Shown piece after piece: positions 1 through 12,500 of a DNA stretch of 64,000 nucleotides. Under the pieces are notes generated by a model. It made no database searches, was not told where the DNA came from, and was given only the letters and a program-made list of their open reading frames with translations. The stretch's first letter is position 1; each line of letters opens with the position of its first letter. Origin of the DNA: Bolinopsis microptera. Its lineage: Eukaryota > Ctenophora > Tentaculata > Lobata > Bolinopsidae. Made by a program: the position numbers and the translations under genes. The stretch covers positions 16,631,669 to 16,695,668 of the forward strand of contig NC_087072.1 of assembly GCF_026151205.1 (NCBI RefSeq), written 5' to 3'.

Positions 1-41
1 TTCTCCCTATCTGAGTTTTACTTATTGGCTGTTTTTTACAG

Positions 42-2213
42 CTAACTCAGTCAACACGACTACTCCCTATGGATACATCTCAGGTAAATGCCGTGGTTGA
101 GCTCATTCGTGACTCCCACAAGTTCGATTCATCTTTAGGTGTATATTATCATAATATGCAGGATGCTTTGCCTCCTTTATCACATGCTTATTCTGACCCC
201 CTGACCGTGTGCTCCTCTGTAGTACTGCGGTTAGAGTGTGGTTCTTATGTGTTCATTTCTGATCTTAAGTCAGGTCCTAAGATACCCCACGTTAGATTGT
301 TTTGTAGTTCCTTAGTTCAGCTCATGTTTCCTTTATCTGATAAGTTGCAACAGTTCTTTAAGCACTTTTTCCCCTGTAAGCACACTTTAGATGTATATTA
401 ATGTTCTGACCACTGCTCACTAGATAAGGATGGCTCTGTAGAGGCTCTCTTAAATTTATATAGCTGCATAATAACTGATAGGTCTCTTAAGTTTAATCTC
501 TTGGAGAGCCAGAAAGTATTAGATGGAATAGTTGCAAGTTTCCACACCTCCATAAGTTCTAAGATTTTAGTTAGATACTCTGACCAGTTGTTTCATTCTG
601 TTGAGGAAGTTCGGGCAGACAAGTCGTACTCTGTTATGATTTGTTCTGCCGAACAGGTACTCCAGAATAGGAAGGAACTAGGTGCCAAGTTAGATAATCA
701 GTCACGTAAACATTCAGTCAAACCCTCTGTCGACTCAGACGAGGATTTCGAGCAAGCACCTAAGTTTAAGAGTAAGAAGTTGAAACGTTCAGATATAGAT
801 TTGCCTAAGTTTTCTGATTATGTAAAGATTGATCCATCTATTTCCAAACATAGTCTAGATTGTATTAAGGAACTGTCTTCCTCTCGTCCCTCATCCAAAT
901 CATCTGTACCACCCAACTCATCTGTACCACCCAACTCATCTGTACCACCCAACTCATCTGTACCACCCAACTCATCTGTACCACCCAACTCATCTGTACC
1001 ACCCAACTCATCTGTACCACCCAACTCATCTGTACCACCTAAATCATCAGCTCAACCCAAATCATCAGCTCAACCCAAATCATCAGCTCAACCCAAATCA
1101 TCAGCTCAACCCAAATCATCAGCTCAACCCAAATCATCAGCTCAACCCAAATCATCAGCTCAACCCAAATCATCAGCTCAACCCAAATCTTCAGCTCAAC
1201 CAAAATCTTCAGCTCAACCAAAATCATCAGTTCAACCCAAATCATCAACTCAACCCAAATCATCAGCTCAACCCAAATCATCTGTACCACCTAAATCATC
1301 AGTTCAACCCAAATCATCAGCTCAACCCAAGTCATCAGTTCTACCCAAATCATCAGCTCAACCCAAATCATCAGTTCAACTCAAATCATCAGCTCAACCC
1401 AAATCATCAGTTCAACCCAAATCATCAGCTCAACCCAAATCATCAGTTCAACCCAAATCATCAGCTCAACCTAAATCTTCAGCTCAACCAAAATCATCAG
1501 CTCAACCCAAATCATCAGCTCAACCCAAATCATCTGTACCACCTAAATCATCAGTTCAACCCAAATCATCAGCCCAACCCAAATCATCAGCTCAACCCAA
1601 ATCATCAGCTCAACCCAAATCATCAGATCAACCCAAATCTTCAGCTCAACCAAAATCTTCAGCTCAACCAAAATCATCAGTTCAACCCAAATCATCAACT
1701 CAACCCAAATCATCAGCTCAACCCAAATCATCTGTACCACCTAAATCATCAGTTCAACCCAAATCATCAGCCCAACCCAAGTCATCAGTTCTACCCAAAT
1801 CATCAGTTCAACCCAAATCATCAGTTCAACCCAAATCATCAGCTCAACCCAAATCATCAGTTCAACCCAAATCATCAGCTCAACCCAAATCATCAGTTCA
1901 ACCCAAATCATCAGCTCAACCTAAATCTTCAGCTCAACCAAAATCATCAGCTCAACCCAAATCATCAGTTCAACCCAAATCATCAACTCAACCCAAATCA
2001 TCAGCTCAACCCAAATCATCTGTACCACCTAAATCATCAGTTCAACCCAAATCATCAGCTCTGGATCAGAAATGGATCCTTCCCAGCCTACTATCCTTAC
2101 CCACAGCTTCACCTCTACCTTCCTCCAACCTTGCCTGGAAGTTCATCCTACTACTGTGCTTAGTTCTTTTAGATCTGCGTTTAAATTATTATAACCGAGT
2201 TAAATTATTTTGA
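42..2213 (+). pseudogene. Unrecognised repeat-rich ORF with one in-frame stop
   Basis: One reading frame runs from a good acceptor (T-rich tract plus acag, ending at 41) to a stop at 2211-2213. It is interrupted once by TAA at 399-401. Before the stop it has ATG at 69 and a mixed-composition stretch. After the stop (about 402-880) the frame stays open with normal-looking protein sequence, including an acidic/basic stretch near 730-800, although no ATG follows at once. From about 901 it becomes a six-residue repeat (first PNSSVP, then PKSSAQ and variants), and it ends in a short leucine-rich tail. I do not recognise a family. It could be a nonsense allele, a decayed gene, or a transposon-encoded protein whose other exons lie left of the window. 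Coding potential across the stop suggests recent inactivation. Confidence 0.45.
901..2058. repeat. 18-bp coding minisatellite, about 64 units
   Basis: About 64 head-to-tail 18-bp units of the form cccaaatcatcagctcaa, with an early block of eight units reading cccaactcatctgtacca. Every unit is a multiple of three, so one plus-strand frame stays open as a six-residue S/P/Q/K repeat and antisense frames open by chance. A higher-order pattern is visible: a longer run of variant units near 1220-1400 recurs near 1680-1800 and again near 1970-2050, which suggests block duplication by unequal exchange. Confidence 0.95.
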
Positions 2214-2657
2214 AGGTATTGAAGTATTGAATGATATTATGATTGATGTTGTGCAAAACTATTACTACCGCTTTATTACTGCCAATTGCTGTTACAATTT
2301 GTAGAAACTGATTTATACATTTATACATATGATATCAAAAAATCAAATCTCAAAAATAACAAAGTAACAATCTGCTCTCTTTAATTATTGAAATCCATCC
2401 AAGTAAAAAGTTGTATTACCAGAGAGGTTAAATTTAAATTTCAAACAACCTTGTCTACAGCTTCTTGGAAGAAAATGGAACCGGATTCTAGTGGACGTTC
2501 TGAAACTGGTAGGGCTACAAAACTAAGTTGGAACACATCTTGTTTGAATACTGTTGAACCAAATTCAACTCTCTGCAACAACACAAGCAGACAAAATTTC
2601 TCAAAATCCGTTTTATCTGCTCAACTGGTTCTAAATTCTTGAATCCAGCCAAGGGTA

Positions 2658-3240
2658 TAATGGGTGTTCTGGGAGTGCTAGTGCCACAAAACTTTGTGGG
2701 AACACTATTAGGGTCAATACCAAACGATTCCTACCTGTTTTGGGGCCATCCGACGAGTTTTAGAAAAATGTTCATTTTTGATCATTTCGTTCATTCCATG
2801 ACTCAGGGAGTCTTGGGCGACTATTTTGACGTCAAAATATTTAGTAAACACATCCCCCTACACCGTACAATCATCTCCAGCACTCTGCAGCCCCTTTAAC
2901 AGACTGAAATGACCGTATCAATATCGGATACTCAGGAACCAGCTTTTTGATACGGAAATGGAATTAAGTCTCTAGTGGGCGTTCTGGGAGTGCTAGGGCC
3001 ACCAAACTTTGTAGGAACACTATAAGGGTCAATACCAAACGATTCCGACCTGTTTTGGGGCAATCCGACGAGTTTTAGAAAAAAAATTCATTTTTGTTCA
3101 TTCCGTTCATTCCGTGACTCAGGGAGTCTTGGGCGACTATTTTGACGTCAAAATAGTTAGTAAACACATCCCCCTACACCGTACAACCATTTCCAGCACT
3201 CTGAAACTACTTTAAAAGACTGAAATGACCGTATCAAAAT
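2658..3240. repeat. Imperfect tandem duplication of a ~265-bp segment
   Basis: The segment 2658-2922 recurs at 2977-3240 with about 10 percent differences. Shared landmarks include gttctgggagtgctag, gggtcaataccaaacgattc, cttgggcgactattttgacg and ctgaaatgaccgtatcaa. Stops differ between copies and no long frame is conserved, so I see no gene. A short hairpin lies just downstream: cgagcgataag at 3388-3398 pairs with 3405-3415 across a six-base loop, and part of it recurs at once afterwards. Confidence 0.8.
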
Positions 3241-3448
3241 GCCTCAAAAACCGTATCATCTGGTTCCACAATCTCGGATTCATCTTCTGGACTTCAGATG
3301 TAACACGCCAAAACCAAAGTATTAAAGCTTTTTGGCAAGCATCGAGTACGATACGACGCGCAATTGTGCTTGAAGTGACGACGCGCACGAGCGATAAGGA
3401 GCTACTTATCGCTCGATCGACCGAGCGATAAGTCCGCGCGGCACCCGA

Positions 3449-4804
3449 CTACCATGAGCCTAAGAGACTGTAAGAGAAATCACCAAGAGAGATCGTAGTC
3501 AAGGTGGCAAAATGGTCTGAAATGTCAACTGTCAGGACATTGCAACTGAGAGTATGCTGAACATCGTTGCTGTAGACATGATCAATTAAGGTCCTGCTGT
3601 GACTTGTAACTCGTGTTGGTCGTGCAACAAGCTGAAAAAAACCGTATTTCGACATGGTGTCCACTAGATTTTGGCAATGTACATTGTTGCTGTGGTTTAT
3701 GAGGTCTAAATTAAAATCTCCAGCAAACATTATGTGTTTTCTGTTGTGACGGTCTAAGCTTAATAGTACGGAATCAAGTAAAGCTATGAACTTATCGGGG
3801 TCACGTGATGGAGACCTAGAAACGTCAACAATTAGTTTGGTTTTGTTGAGTCCTTTACAGTTGTTAATTTTCACCAACATGAATTCACCTGCCGATTTGG
3901 TGATCTCATCTACGTCCCGGAGATTAGGAATAAATTGTTCAATATTCTCAAACTCACACACTCGCTTATTGATATAAATTGCAAGACCACCACCCCGACC
4001 CGAAGTTCTGTTTGGGCCCTTAAGTAGAGGTTCATGGAAACCCTCGAGTAAAATATCAGTTACGCCATTGGGCAAATTGGATTCAATGAGATTGGTTTCG
4101 TTCAGACATAGGACATCGTACTTGCAGTATGTTTCTATGTTTTCTCGCAGGTGTTCAATATTCTTGATCAGCGATCGAATATTCAGTGAAAATAATTTCA
4201 GCTCGTTTGCTCCTGAGTTCTGTACGTGCTTCTGTTCCTTATATCTACATTCTACCAGTATATTTGAAATTTCATCAAAGTACTCCCTGTCCTGTTCATC
4301 ATCAAGTTGATTACCTATATCATTTGCAATGTTTTCTCTATCATATGGATTAAAAAATAAGTCATGTAGGTGGCTGTAATCATCAAGTAGATGGTGTGGT
4401 TCGTAGTTGAAACCAGGAATCATAGATTCACAACATGTTTTACAACCTAACTCGTGTTTCATACACTTGGAATGTATACTTTTTCCACACCAGTTACAAT
4501 ATCTTAGGTTTTTTGGTGAATAGCACCATCCTGCACAGGAATTGCATTTAACTTTGAATACAGGCCCGAATGCAGGCTTCTCGACTGGTGAATGGCACGC
4601 ATTGATAGGGAGGGCACTGGCTAAACAATCGTAACAGGTCCAAGAAAAGCCTGAAGATATTATGTGCAGGGAATCAGATTTCGAGAGTCTCATACATTTA
4701 GGATGCTTGGTGTCGTTGCAAAGTGAGCAAGTAAGCAGAGGCGCGGTTTTTGGAATACGTTTGTTACATTTATCACAAACTTTCGCTTTGGGTAAGCTTG
4801 ACAT
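3449..4804 (-). CDS. LINE ORF fragment: PHD-like fingers plus endonuclease, reverse transcriptase missing
   Basis: A 451-residue frame starts at ATG 4804. Residues 1-125 hold two cysteine/histidine-rich modules (CDKCNKRI, CSLCNDTKHPKC, CNSCAGWC, CNWCGKSIHSKC) spaced like PHD/zinc-ribbon fingers. Residues about 200-440 are an endonuclease/exonuclease/phosphatase domain as in CR1/Jockey-type LINEs: LFSLNIRSL opening motif, LNETNL (glutamate), RGGGLAIYI, FAGDFNLDL (catalytic GDFN) and a C-terminal SDH motif in DISDHFATL. In such elements the domain nicks target DNA to prime reverse transcription. The frame ends soon after SDH and no reverse transcriptase follows at 3200-3449. That is the opposite of the usual 5' truncation, so the 3' part was lost by deletion or rearrangement. 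It is probably inactive. Confidence 0.85.
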   Translation of the reverse strand: MSSLPKAKVCDKCNKRIPKTAPLLTCSLCNDTKHPKCMRLSKSDSLHIISSGFSWTCYDCLASALPINACHSPVEKPAFGPVFKVKCNSCAGWCYSPKNLRYCNWCGKSIHSKCMKHELGCKTCCESMIPGFNYEPHHLLDDYSHLHDLFFNPYDRENIANDIGNQLDDEQDREYFDEISNILVECRYKEQKHVQNSGANELKLFSLNIRSLIKNIEHLRENIETYCKYDVLCLNETNLIESNLPNGVTDILLEGFHEPLLKGPNRTSGRGGGLAIYINKRVCEFENIEQFIPNLRDVDEITKSAGEFMLVKINNCKGLNKTKLIVDVSRSPSRDPDKFIALLDSVLLSLDRHNRKHIMFAGDFNLDLINHSNNVHCQNLVDTMSKYGFFQLVARPTRVTSHSRTLIDHVYSNDVQHTLSCNVLTVDISDHFATLTTISLGDFSYSLLGSW

Positions 4805-5282
4805 TTAAAGATTGCAATTACCGAGATTCACCGATAAGTATTTATACCTGCGGTCTCTATATATAGATATACCAAGAGAAAGAAAAAGGAGGAGGAGAAA
4901 AGAGAGGAAGAAGTAAGAAAAATAAGAAAATTAATTTGATAAATCTAACGAGAACTTTCAGTTCTGTGTGAGAGATTATCGTCAAAAATTAAAAATTGAA
5001 AAACGAAAAACTGTGTTTACAATTTACTCTTTACTAGACTGAAAATTCTACTTTTTGGTTACCTAGCAACCGTAGAGATTCAGACATTTTATGTTGCACT
5101 TGGCAACAGCTTGCTTGTGTTGTTGTAAGTCACTAGTCAGTGTGTCTGTCAGTGTATCTGCATAGTGCAGAGTGTGTACAATGTATTTCAGTGCCGAGTA
5201 CATGGCACCGGAATCGCGTGTGGCAAATTCCGCCGAATGTATTATTCATGATTCATCAACATTACATTACAGCCTGAGGTCC

Positions 5283-5433
5283 CTTACTACTGGGGGGCGC
5301 CTAGCCTGTCATTCCGCCTTATCTCATAATGTGATTATGGGGACGGGGGACCCCAGGCTATTATGGCTATAATGTATTCATAAACATAGAGATTCGGCGG
5401 AATGCCAAGCTGAGTGCCGCCCAGTAATATTAC
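5283..5433. mobile_element. Short palindromic MITE, copy 1
   Basis: The ends are imperfect inverted repeats: ttactactggggggcgcctagcctgtcattccgcc-like sequence on the left and its reverse complement on the right (ggcggaatgccaagctgagt near 5394-5415, then cccagtaatatta). A second internal palindrome (gggggaccccag) lies between. A half copy of the same family occurs at 31067-31146, so this is a dispersed family. No coding capacity. Confidence 0.7.
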
Positions 5434-6579
5434 GCAGGAAATTTGTATTATATAATTGAAATACCGTATTCAATTTTACAAGCAAATAAAATTTAGGACA
5501 TAGTATTGATTGTTGATTGAGGTTAAATATTTTAAAACTCTTATATTAATACAACAGTGTACTCCAAGCCTACATTGCTGACTGCAAATCTGACTGAAGT
5601 TATAGTTAGTCAAGGAAATACTCAAACATTATACAAATTTGAATATCTTAATGCTCATTTCAATAGAGTTAGGTTAAATCCTGATAAGCTGGATATTTCT
5701 TTTCAGTAGTATTAATAATTTACATATAATAGACGATATTACCATAATATATCACATCCTCATCTAATATCTCCCCCATTATCACGTAGTTAAACAGTTA
5801 AACAAAGCTGCATGTTAAGCAGAATGCCATCGTTCCTCGATCAAATCCTGATGCGATATTTTGCATATTTAGCGAAAATCCTTGGTCAGCAGGTATTAGT
5901 GACTGTAAGAAAATTATTTTTATTGCCACCCTCCATGATTCCGGAGACGTTGTTCCAACTCCACTTGCTGATAAAACCTCCACTGTACTACTTTTTTCTG
6001 CACAGTTCCCCGAAGTTACGCATGCAGGAATGAGGACAATGTCAGGTATCAGCAGTCCCCTAAAATTTCAACTGAAAAAAGTAAAGTTAATAATCCTTTG
6101 AATTGCAATCGAAGATTAAAATTACAGGGACGACTGCAATTTTAATTCAATATAAAGATCACTATTTAATGCATAAAATTAATTATCAAAATTCTTATCT
6201 GATCAATACTCATATCTCAGACGTTATAATTCATACATGCTACATAAATCTGTCTCCTCCAAGTCGTTGGAATGGCCTGCAATCTGCATCACAAACATCA
6301 GAAGACGCTGAAGACGCTGAAGACGATTTACACATTTATTTTTAAAGCGACTGCTAAATAAAAATTTCGTATCACTTATATGTTTTGAACAACCCCCAAC
6401 ACATGTGTTGTACGACGTGACAGGTTTCTCCATTCCACTCGATTTAATGCTAACTGACGTACTGATGTTGTCAACACCAGACGAAATACGATATGCCATA
6501 ATGAATACCCTCATAAATAATCACAGATAAGGTACATGTAGTAAAATTTCATTTGTCCGTTGTTTCGTAAAATCTTGAC
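5434..6579. other. No gene seen; upstream region of the DUF6589 gene
   Basis: AT-rich sequence. Short frames on both strands show no family motif. A small run of gaagacgct units lies near 6300-6327. An in-frame TAA at 6568-6570 sits three codons before the ATG chosen for the next gene. No promoter element can be called with confidence. Confidence 0.4.
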
Positions 6580-9500
6580 ATGTCCTTGCCTGATTTTATA
6601 ATAAAGTATTTTGAGGCTCATCATGTAGCAATATTGATATTCCTGTTTGTTGGACTGTTATTTGCTATAATAGGAGGTAAGTATACTTAGAGATTCTCTA
6701 ATGATAAATAACATTCGGTGGACTACAGATGGAAAATAAAAGGAAGACTATGCTATTGCTATATACGAATGTTACAACGGGCGCTTAAATATCTAAAATA
6801 TTTCAGGGACGTACTATTGTATCATAGCAGAGCTCCAAGTTAGATATTTAAGACGCTACTTGAAGAGTTTATACGAGAGTGTCCCTGCAGGCGAAAATTT
6901 AGAGGGTGTAAGTTTTACGGTTAACGATATATTAGGGTTACGATATATAGTGCATTAAAGTAACAATTCTTTTAGTACAAATAATTTGAGTGCTTGAAGA
7001 AGATAATCCCAACAATATCATGTACAGAAAAATCACAAGATTAAATTTTCTCCATTTTTTGAGATAGTACTGTAACCAACAAATAAACGTGCACTAAATT
7101 CCAGGGTTTTGAAGTAACAGTATCTGGGAGCCCAGTTTTAAGAGTCAAATCTCCTCAACCTGTTGTTTCTGACGGAGAAGAGCCTGGTACATCTGAAATG
7201 GTATGCTTGGAAAAATTGGAAACTAAAGATTAAATTTTCTCCATTTTTTGAGATAGTACTGTAACCAACAAATAAACGTGCACTAAATTCCAGGGTTTTG
7301 AAGTAACAGTATCTGGGAGCCCAGTTTTAAGAGTCAAATCTCCTCAACCTGTTGTTTCTGACGGAGAAGAGCCTGGTACATCTGAAATGGTATGCTTGGA
7401 AAAATTGGAAACTAAGAATACCCGTAAATCATATCGTATATATATAAATATAGTACATGAACAATGTACATTGTACATTTATCTAGATATACATCCAATC
7501 AAGCACTACTAATTTCCATTTGCTACTTTATTCACCCGCAAAGGTCAGCGAATTGAATTTAACTTTTAGAGGTCGAGACAGTGTGCAATGCGCTGTACTG
7601 TCAACATTTTTCTTGTAACATAGATAGCGTCCCAGTAGGCTCAAATATATACTAAACATCATTTCAGGACGATCTTACAGTTACCTCAGTACAAACTGGC
7701 GCTAACATTGAAAACGCTGCATTACCTGACACGCAAAATCTATTGAATGCTGACGAGAATTCTACAATTACAGGTGTTACTCTAGTTTTAAATGCGTTGG
7801 AATAAAAATGTATAAGTTATATGACTTGTACAGGGTGACCTCCAGCTGATAAGGAAAAGTTTCAAACCAATTGGAAGTGTTCAATCTTTCAATCTATTTT
7901 GCTTGAGATAACACAGCCCAACATCCTACAGAAACAGTTAATAAAGGCAAGGGAAGAGCTAAATCGAAGCGCAATTCTTCTGATAAGAACAGGGAATGCA
8001 CTTTGTGCGGGAATTTTGATAGTAACTATGTTATGGTGTACAGCGATTCCGCAAAGAACAAATCAGAAACTGCTAAAACAACTTTTGAGAACATACTTTA
8101 CCTCCTCAAAGGTTACTTCCCAGGCGAAATGATGACTTTGTGCAGAAAAGATTTTAGGTCAATTAATCAACTTCGTGCTCAATACTCAAAGGTCAGTAAA
8201 ATTTGTATATGAACTTGAACGAGTGGGTTGAAAGGGTTATCATCGCCATAATATAACCGGCTGATAAACTATAAATTAGTAAGCTAAAGACGATATGTAT
8301 TTTGAAAACTCCTGAAAAAACATTTCGTATCAATTTTTAAATCATCCCCCTCTAGGTATAAATTAGTAAGACACCTAACTTGACAGGTAGAAGAGATGCG
8401 CGAGAAATTGGGAGATCTTAGTTGCAGTCCACTCAAGCGAAAACGAGAGGACACAGGAAAATACGATATCAGACCTCATACCCTTCGAGTATGTACATAA
8501 AGTAGATAGTAATAACTAGTTCCCGATTCCATCAGTCCATAACTAAGCGTGAAATAATACAACTTCGTTAGGTCGATATTTAAAATTACTGCGACTATTC
8601 GATTAAATTAAACAATTTTTAACCATTTCAGAGCACCTCCACTATGACAGAAGATCAGTCGGCCCAGCCACAGCCTCTTCAGCAAGAAGATTTGCTCCTA
8701 ACGATCAGTAGATTGCTAAAATTGGAGAGGAAGAGTATGGTTTCTAAGCTACAGCCGTCAATTTTAAGAGGAGCAAAGTCTGGTGAGATAAAAACTGCGG
8801 TCGCATTTAAAATTTAAGATAGCAGAGGAGTTATAGCTTTAATTCTCCTGTTTACCACTCGGTTCTGGTCTAGCTAACGTGTCGAACTTGAGTACGTGTA
8901 TCGATGGAGAGAAACACACTCAAACTTAATAACGTATCGAAACGGAATATTGTACTCCAGTTGAACTTCATATAAAGCACCTGCACCGTTCACCAGTGAC
9001 CAGACAGTTAGGAGAAGGGAAGCCACTCATTCAGGCCGAGGAGCAAAGGGACAGTGGAGGACCGTCGTCAGCTGTTAAAATTACACATTTTACGTGTCGG
9101 TGTACTAACTACTATTATGAATAAATATGGTACTCGTTCGTTTGCCCCCATTTATTAAGTCTCTCGCTTCACAGGAGATATATTCCCCGGGTCCACGTAT
9201 AATCATCGGAGAATTCTAGCAACATCTCCGTTGGATATAACCAAAGACGTGCAGACGAAGAACTGTGACATCATATACACGTTTTTGAGGAACCTCATGG
9301 ATAAACCCGACGACACTGAAGACGGTGTCAACCACAGGATTGGTATCGCTGTTTCAGTAATTATGAATCTCACTAACCAACAACTGAACATCTACGCAGA
9401 TAAATTAGGAGTTATGATGATCGCTGCTGGTAACTGTATTTAAATTTTTGTTAGTTTAGCAAACAACAAATCATAGTCCATATAAAATATACAATGTTTA

Positions 9501-12500
9501 TTTGATTGTATTGATCCTTGACCTATCAATGATCCTAAAGTTACATATTATAAGGTTTTAGTAAACATTTTCTCTACAGGTCTGCCAAACAGTGCATTAG
9601 ACATCGTTGGCACAATGGGAATCACATGCGGTAGTCAAACTGGTAGAGAAATTATTAAAGATGCAGCGAAGGATTCAAAGTCTCTGATATTAAAAGCGGT
9701 AGAATTTAGCGGAACAAAACATAATACCGAAGAAATTAAAAAATTTCTGGAAAAATTGGCAAAAGAGCCATATTTGTTTATTGGGAGGAGCAAAATGAGT
9801 CACCAGATAATTTATAACGGTCAGCGATAAATATTTTAAGCCTTTAGTTATACTATTCTGATCAAGGTTTTCAAAAATGTTGCCATGATTTTGGCTATAA
9901 CGATTTCTTCAATATCATGGTAACTGCCAATAAATCAGCATATTATACGCAGTTTCAATTTTAAACAAATATTATTGCTTATCGTCTTAATCTCTTAATA
10001 ATAAAAATAATACTATACGTGAATTAGGGTGACTCAAACAGCTAATTATTAATATCTCAGCGACGGGAGGAGTAAGTATAGCATATGAGTGTGACGCTGA
10101 GTTGTTAGCTAATGTGGACAACCCTTTGTCACCTGCTGTGGATATTGTAGGGGATAACTTCAATCGAAACATTGGAAATGAAATATGGGGAAAATCAGTG
10201 CCAATTGATGTGTTTCACATTGCTGGAATACTGAGACAAGTAAGAGCGCTACCAACCCTTTCATGGACTAAGCCCGAAATTCCACTCGAGAAATTGGAAG
10301 GTGAGCGAACACAGCAAGAGTTTTAACTGTAATATTATGAAATATTTAAAAAGTAAAGCTTGTTTGAAGCCAGCCAGATCTGGACTTACTTTAATATACT
10401 AAAACTTTGTGACCCACGCTCCATCCCCCACCGGACCTGTTACCAACTTACAGTTATTATCTTCCTCAGTAAGTCATCTCTGCCCATCGACTACTGATTT
10501 AAATCAGTTTTCTCTGGATTCAGAATATCTTGTCATGATAGTATTAGTAAACAGAGATGACGATCTATCAGACTGTAAAGAATGGATAGATACTCATCTG
10601 CATCATCCACTAAGGGAAGTGATGGACCAAGCGACCGTGACTGTACCTCTCGGGATTATACCGGAGAATCAGACAAGTACTGCTGCCAATGTGAAGATTC
10701 TAATGGAGTGTGAGCAGTATATGAACAAGTCAAATGTAATTATTTAGCGAGTCACGTAGATTTCGATATCTAATCCTCTAGCTTTACAATTATAGTTCAC
10801 GATATGTGTGGCAAACATGTCCTGGAAACTCTGAATGATATAAGCAAAGAATTTAATCATATTCACTACACGGTAACATAACTGATAACACATATTATTT
10901 TAGCTGACATATTTTTATGGTGACTATCTTACACGGGAGAGGTTACAAGGAGCTAAGATAAGCCTCTCTAGTGTGCCCGATTTACATCTGCACAAGACCG
11001 TGGAAGCAGATGGAAACTTCCATACACTTATAACGTTGCTAACGGTAAACACAAAAATGTACCTATTCCACGAATCCGATTATCCGACAACAATTCCTCC
11101 GTCCTCTTCGGTGTTTTTACTCTTTTTAAAGTAGAGGCATAGGAACGGATAGTATTATGCATGTATTTCACCAAATCTCCTCATAAATGTTATGTATCGT
11201 AGCGTAGACACACTCGCACTACCGGTAAATTTTTTATCTTGAAAAAAAGTGAGTAGTTTTGATTTGATTTTATTTCTTTTCAGTGTATCATGAAAATGAT
11301 TCATTCAGAGGAGAGCAAGCTTGACAGGGCGTCATTTACGGGAGCCTGTTATTCTTTGGGTAACTCAAAAGCAGCAACTACGAAGGTCAAGGCGAATTAC
11401 AGCAAAACTCGTAACGCTTTCATTATATATTATCAAGCCGTACTACATTCAGCTTGGTTGGAAATGCTTAATGATTATCCCGTGATGAAGGAAGAATTGG
11501 AGTCTGCTAAAAAAGAAGGGAAGGAAGCTTTTCTTACAAAATTAAGGTTAGAAACTTTTAGAAACAGAAAAAGTTGTAAACTTTTATACTCTTTTTTAGT
11601 ATGTGGGCGTGGGGTAAAATATTTAAAGCCCCTAGGCCCTTATTCAGACTCCTTATGGGCTGTAAAGTTCCAATGAAGTATCAAGTTTGATATGTGGCAA
11701 GAAAATCACCTAAATCGCACCTTTAAAGCTTCAAGAAGTGAGGTAACAAATTAGTTCAGTGGATCTGCACTAACTTATCAGAAGGAATATACTCGTATCC
11801 GGGAGTTGCCATTACCCCAACAGTTACCATCAAATGAGTTTCTATTTCAGGTTTAATGTGAAGTTACTGTTAAAACGTATCCTTCAGTTCAACAAATCCC
11901 AATGGGTCAGAAATAGACCATTACTATCTTGCAGACATTGTCAGGTACTTAGTCGCTCTTGTCAAATGAACTTTATTGAGGCAGCATAACAGCATTGAAC
12001 ATTGAACATACAAAATTATATACTGATTCCTTTTCTTTTGAAAAACATCGGTATCATTATTCGGTCTTGCAGCTATTCGACTGTACAGCACTATGATTCT
12101 TTGCTAGATTAAAATATAGAATACACATTATACATGCTATATGCGTGGATAATTAAAACAAGGATTTGACTCTTGGCAATACGACTTATTGGCAATACAA
12201 TGGGAGAAAACAATAAACTTGCACAATATCGACTATTCAAACTTTCGTACTTCAACATCACTTGTCATAAGAAAATGTTCGCTGTATCGCAATTAAAATT
12301 CATTTATCAATACCTTTTAACCAAACCAGTATTTTAATCATACTAAATTCGCAGCAAGAGTACAATAATAGAGGATTACTGCAACTACATTTAAGGGATA
12401 AACATCAATTGAAGGATGAGTCTGCAGCGGCCATCATCGAAGCGGACTTTAGCCACCTTTTCGAAATCGATGAACTGTGAGTTTAAACTAAACACCAATT

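Noticed and set aside
818..1740. Antisense ORFs within the 18-bp repeat array
   Set aside because: They are open only because every unit is a multiple of three. They contain monotonous repeats and no independent signals.
7899..8132. ORF starting at 7899 as the coding frame of exon 6
   Set aside because: The exon boundary at 7917 with phase 1 gives a different frame, with CTLCGNF and correct joins on both sides.
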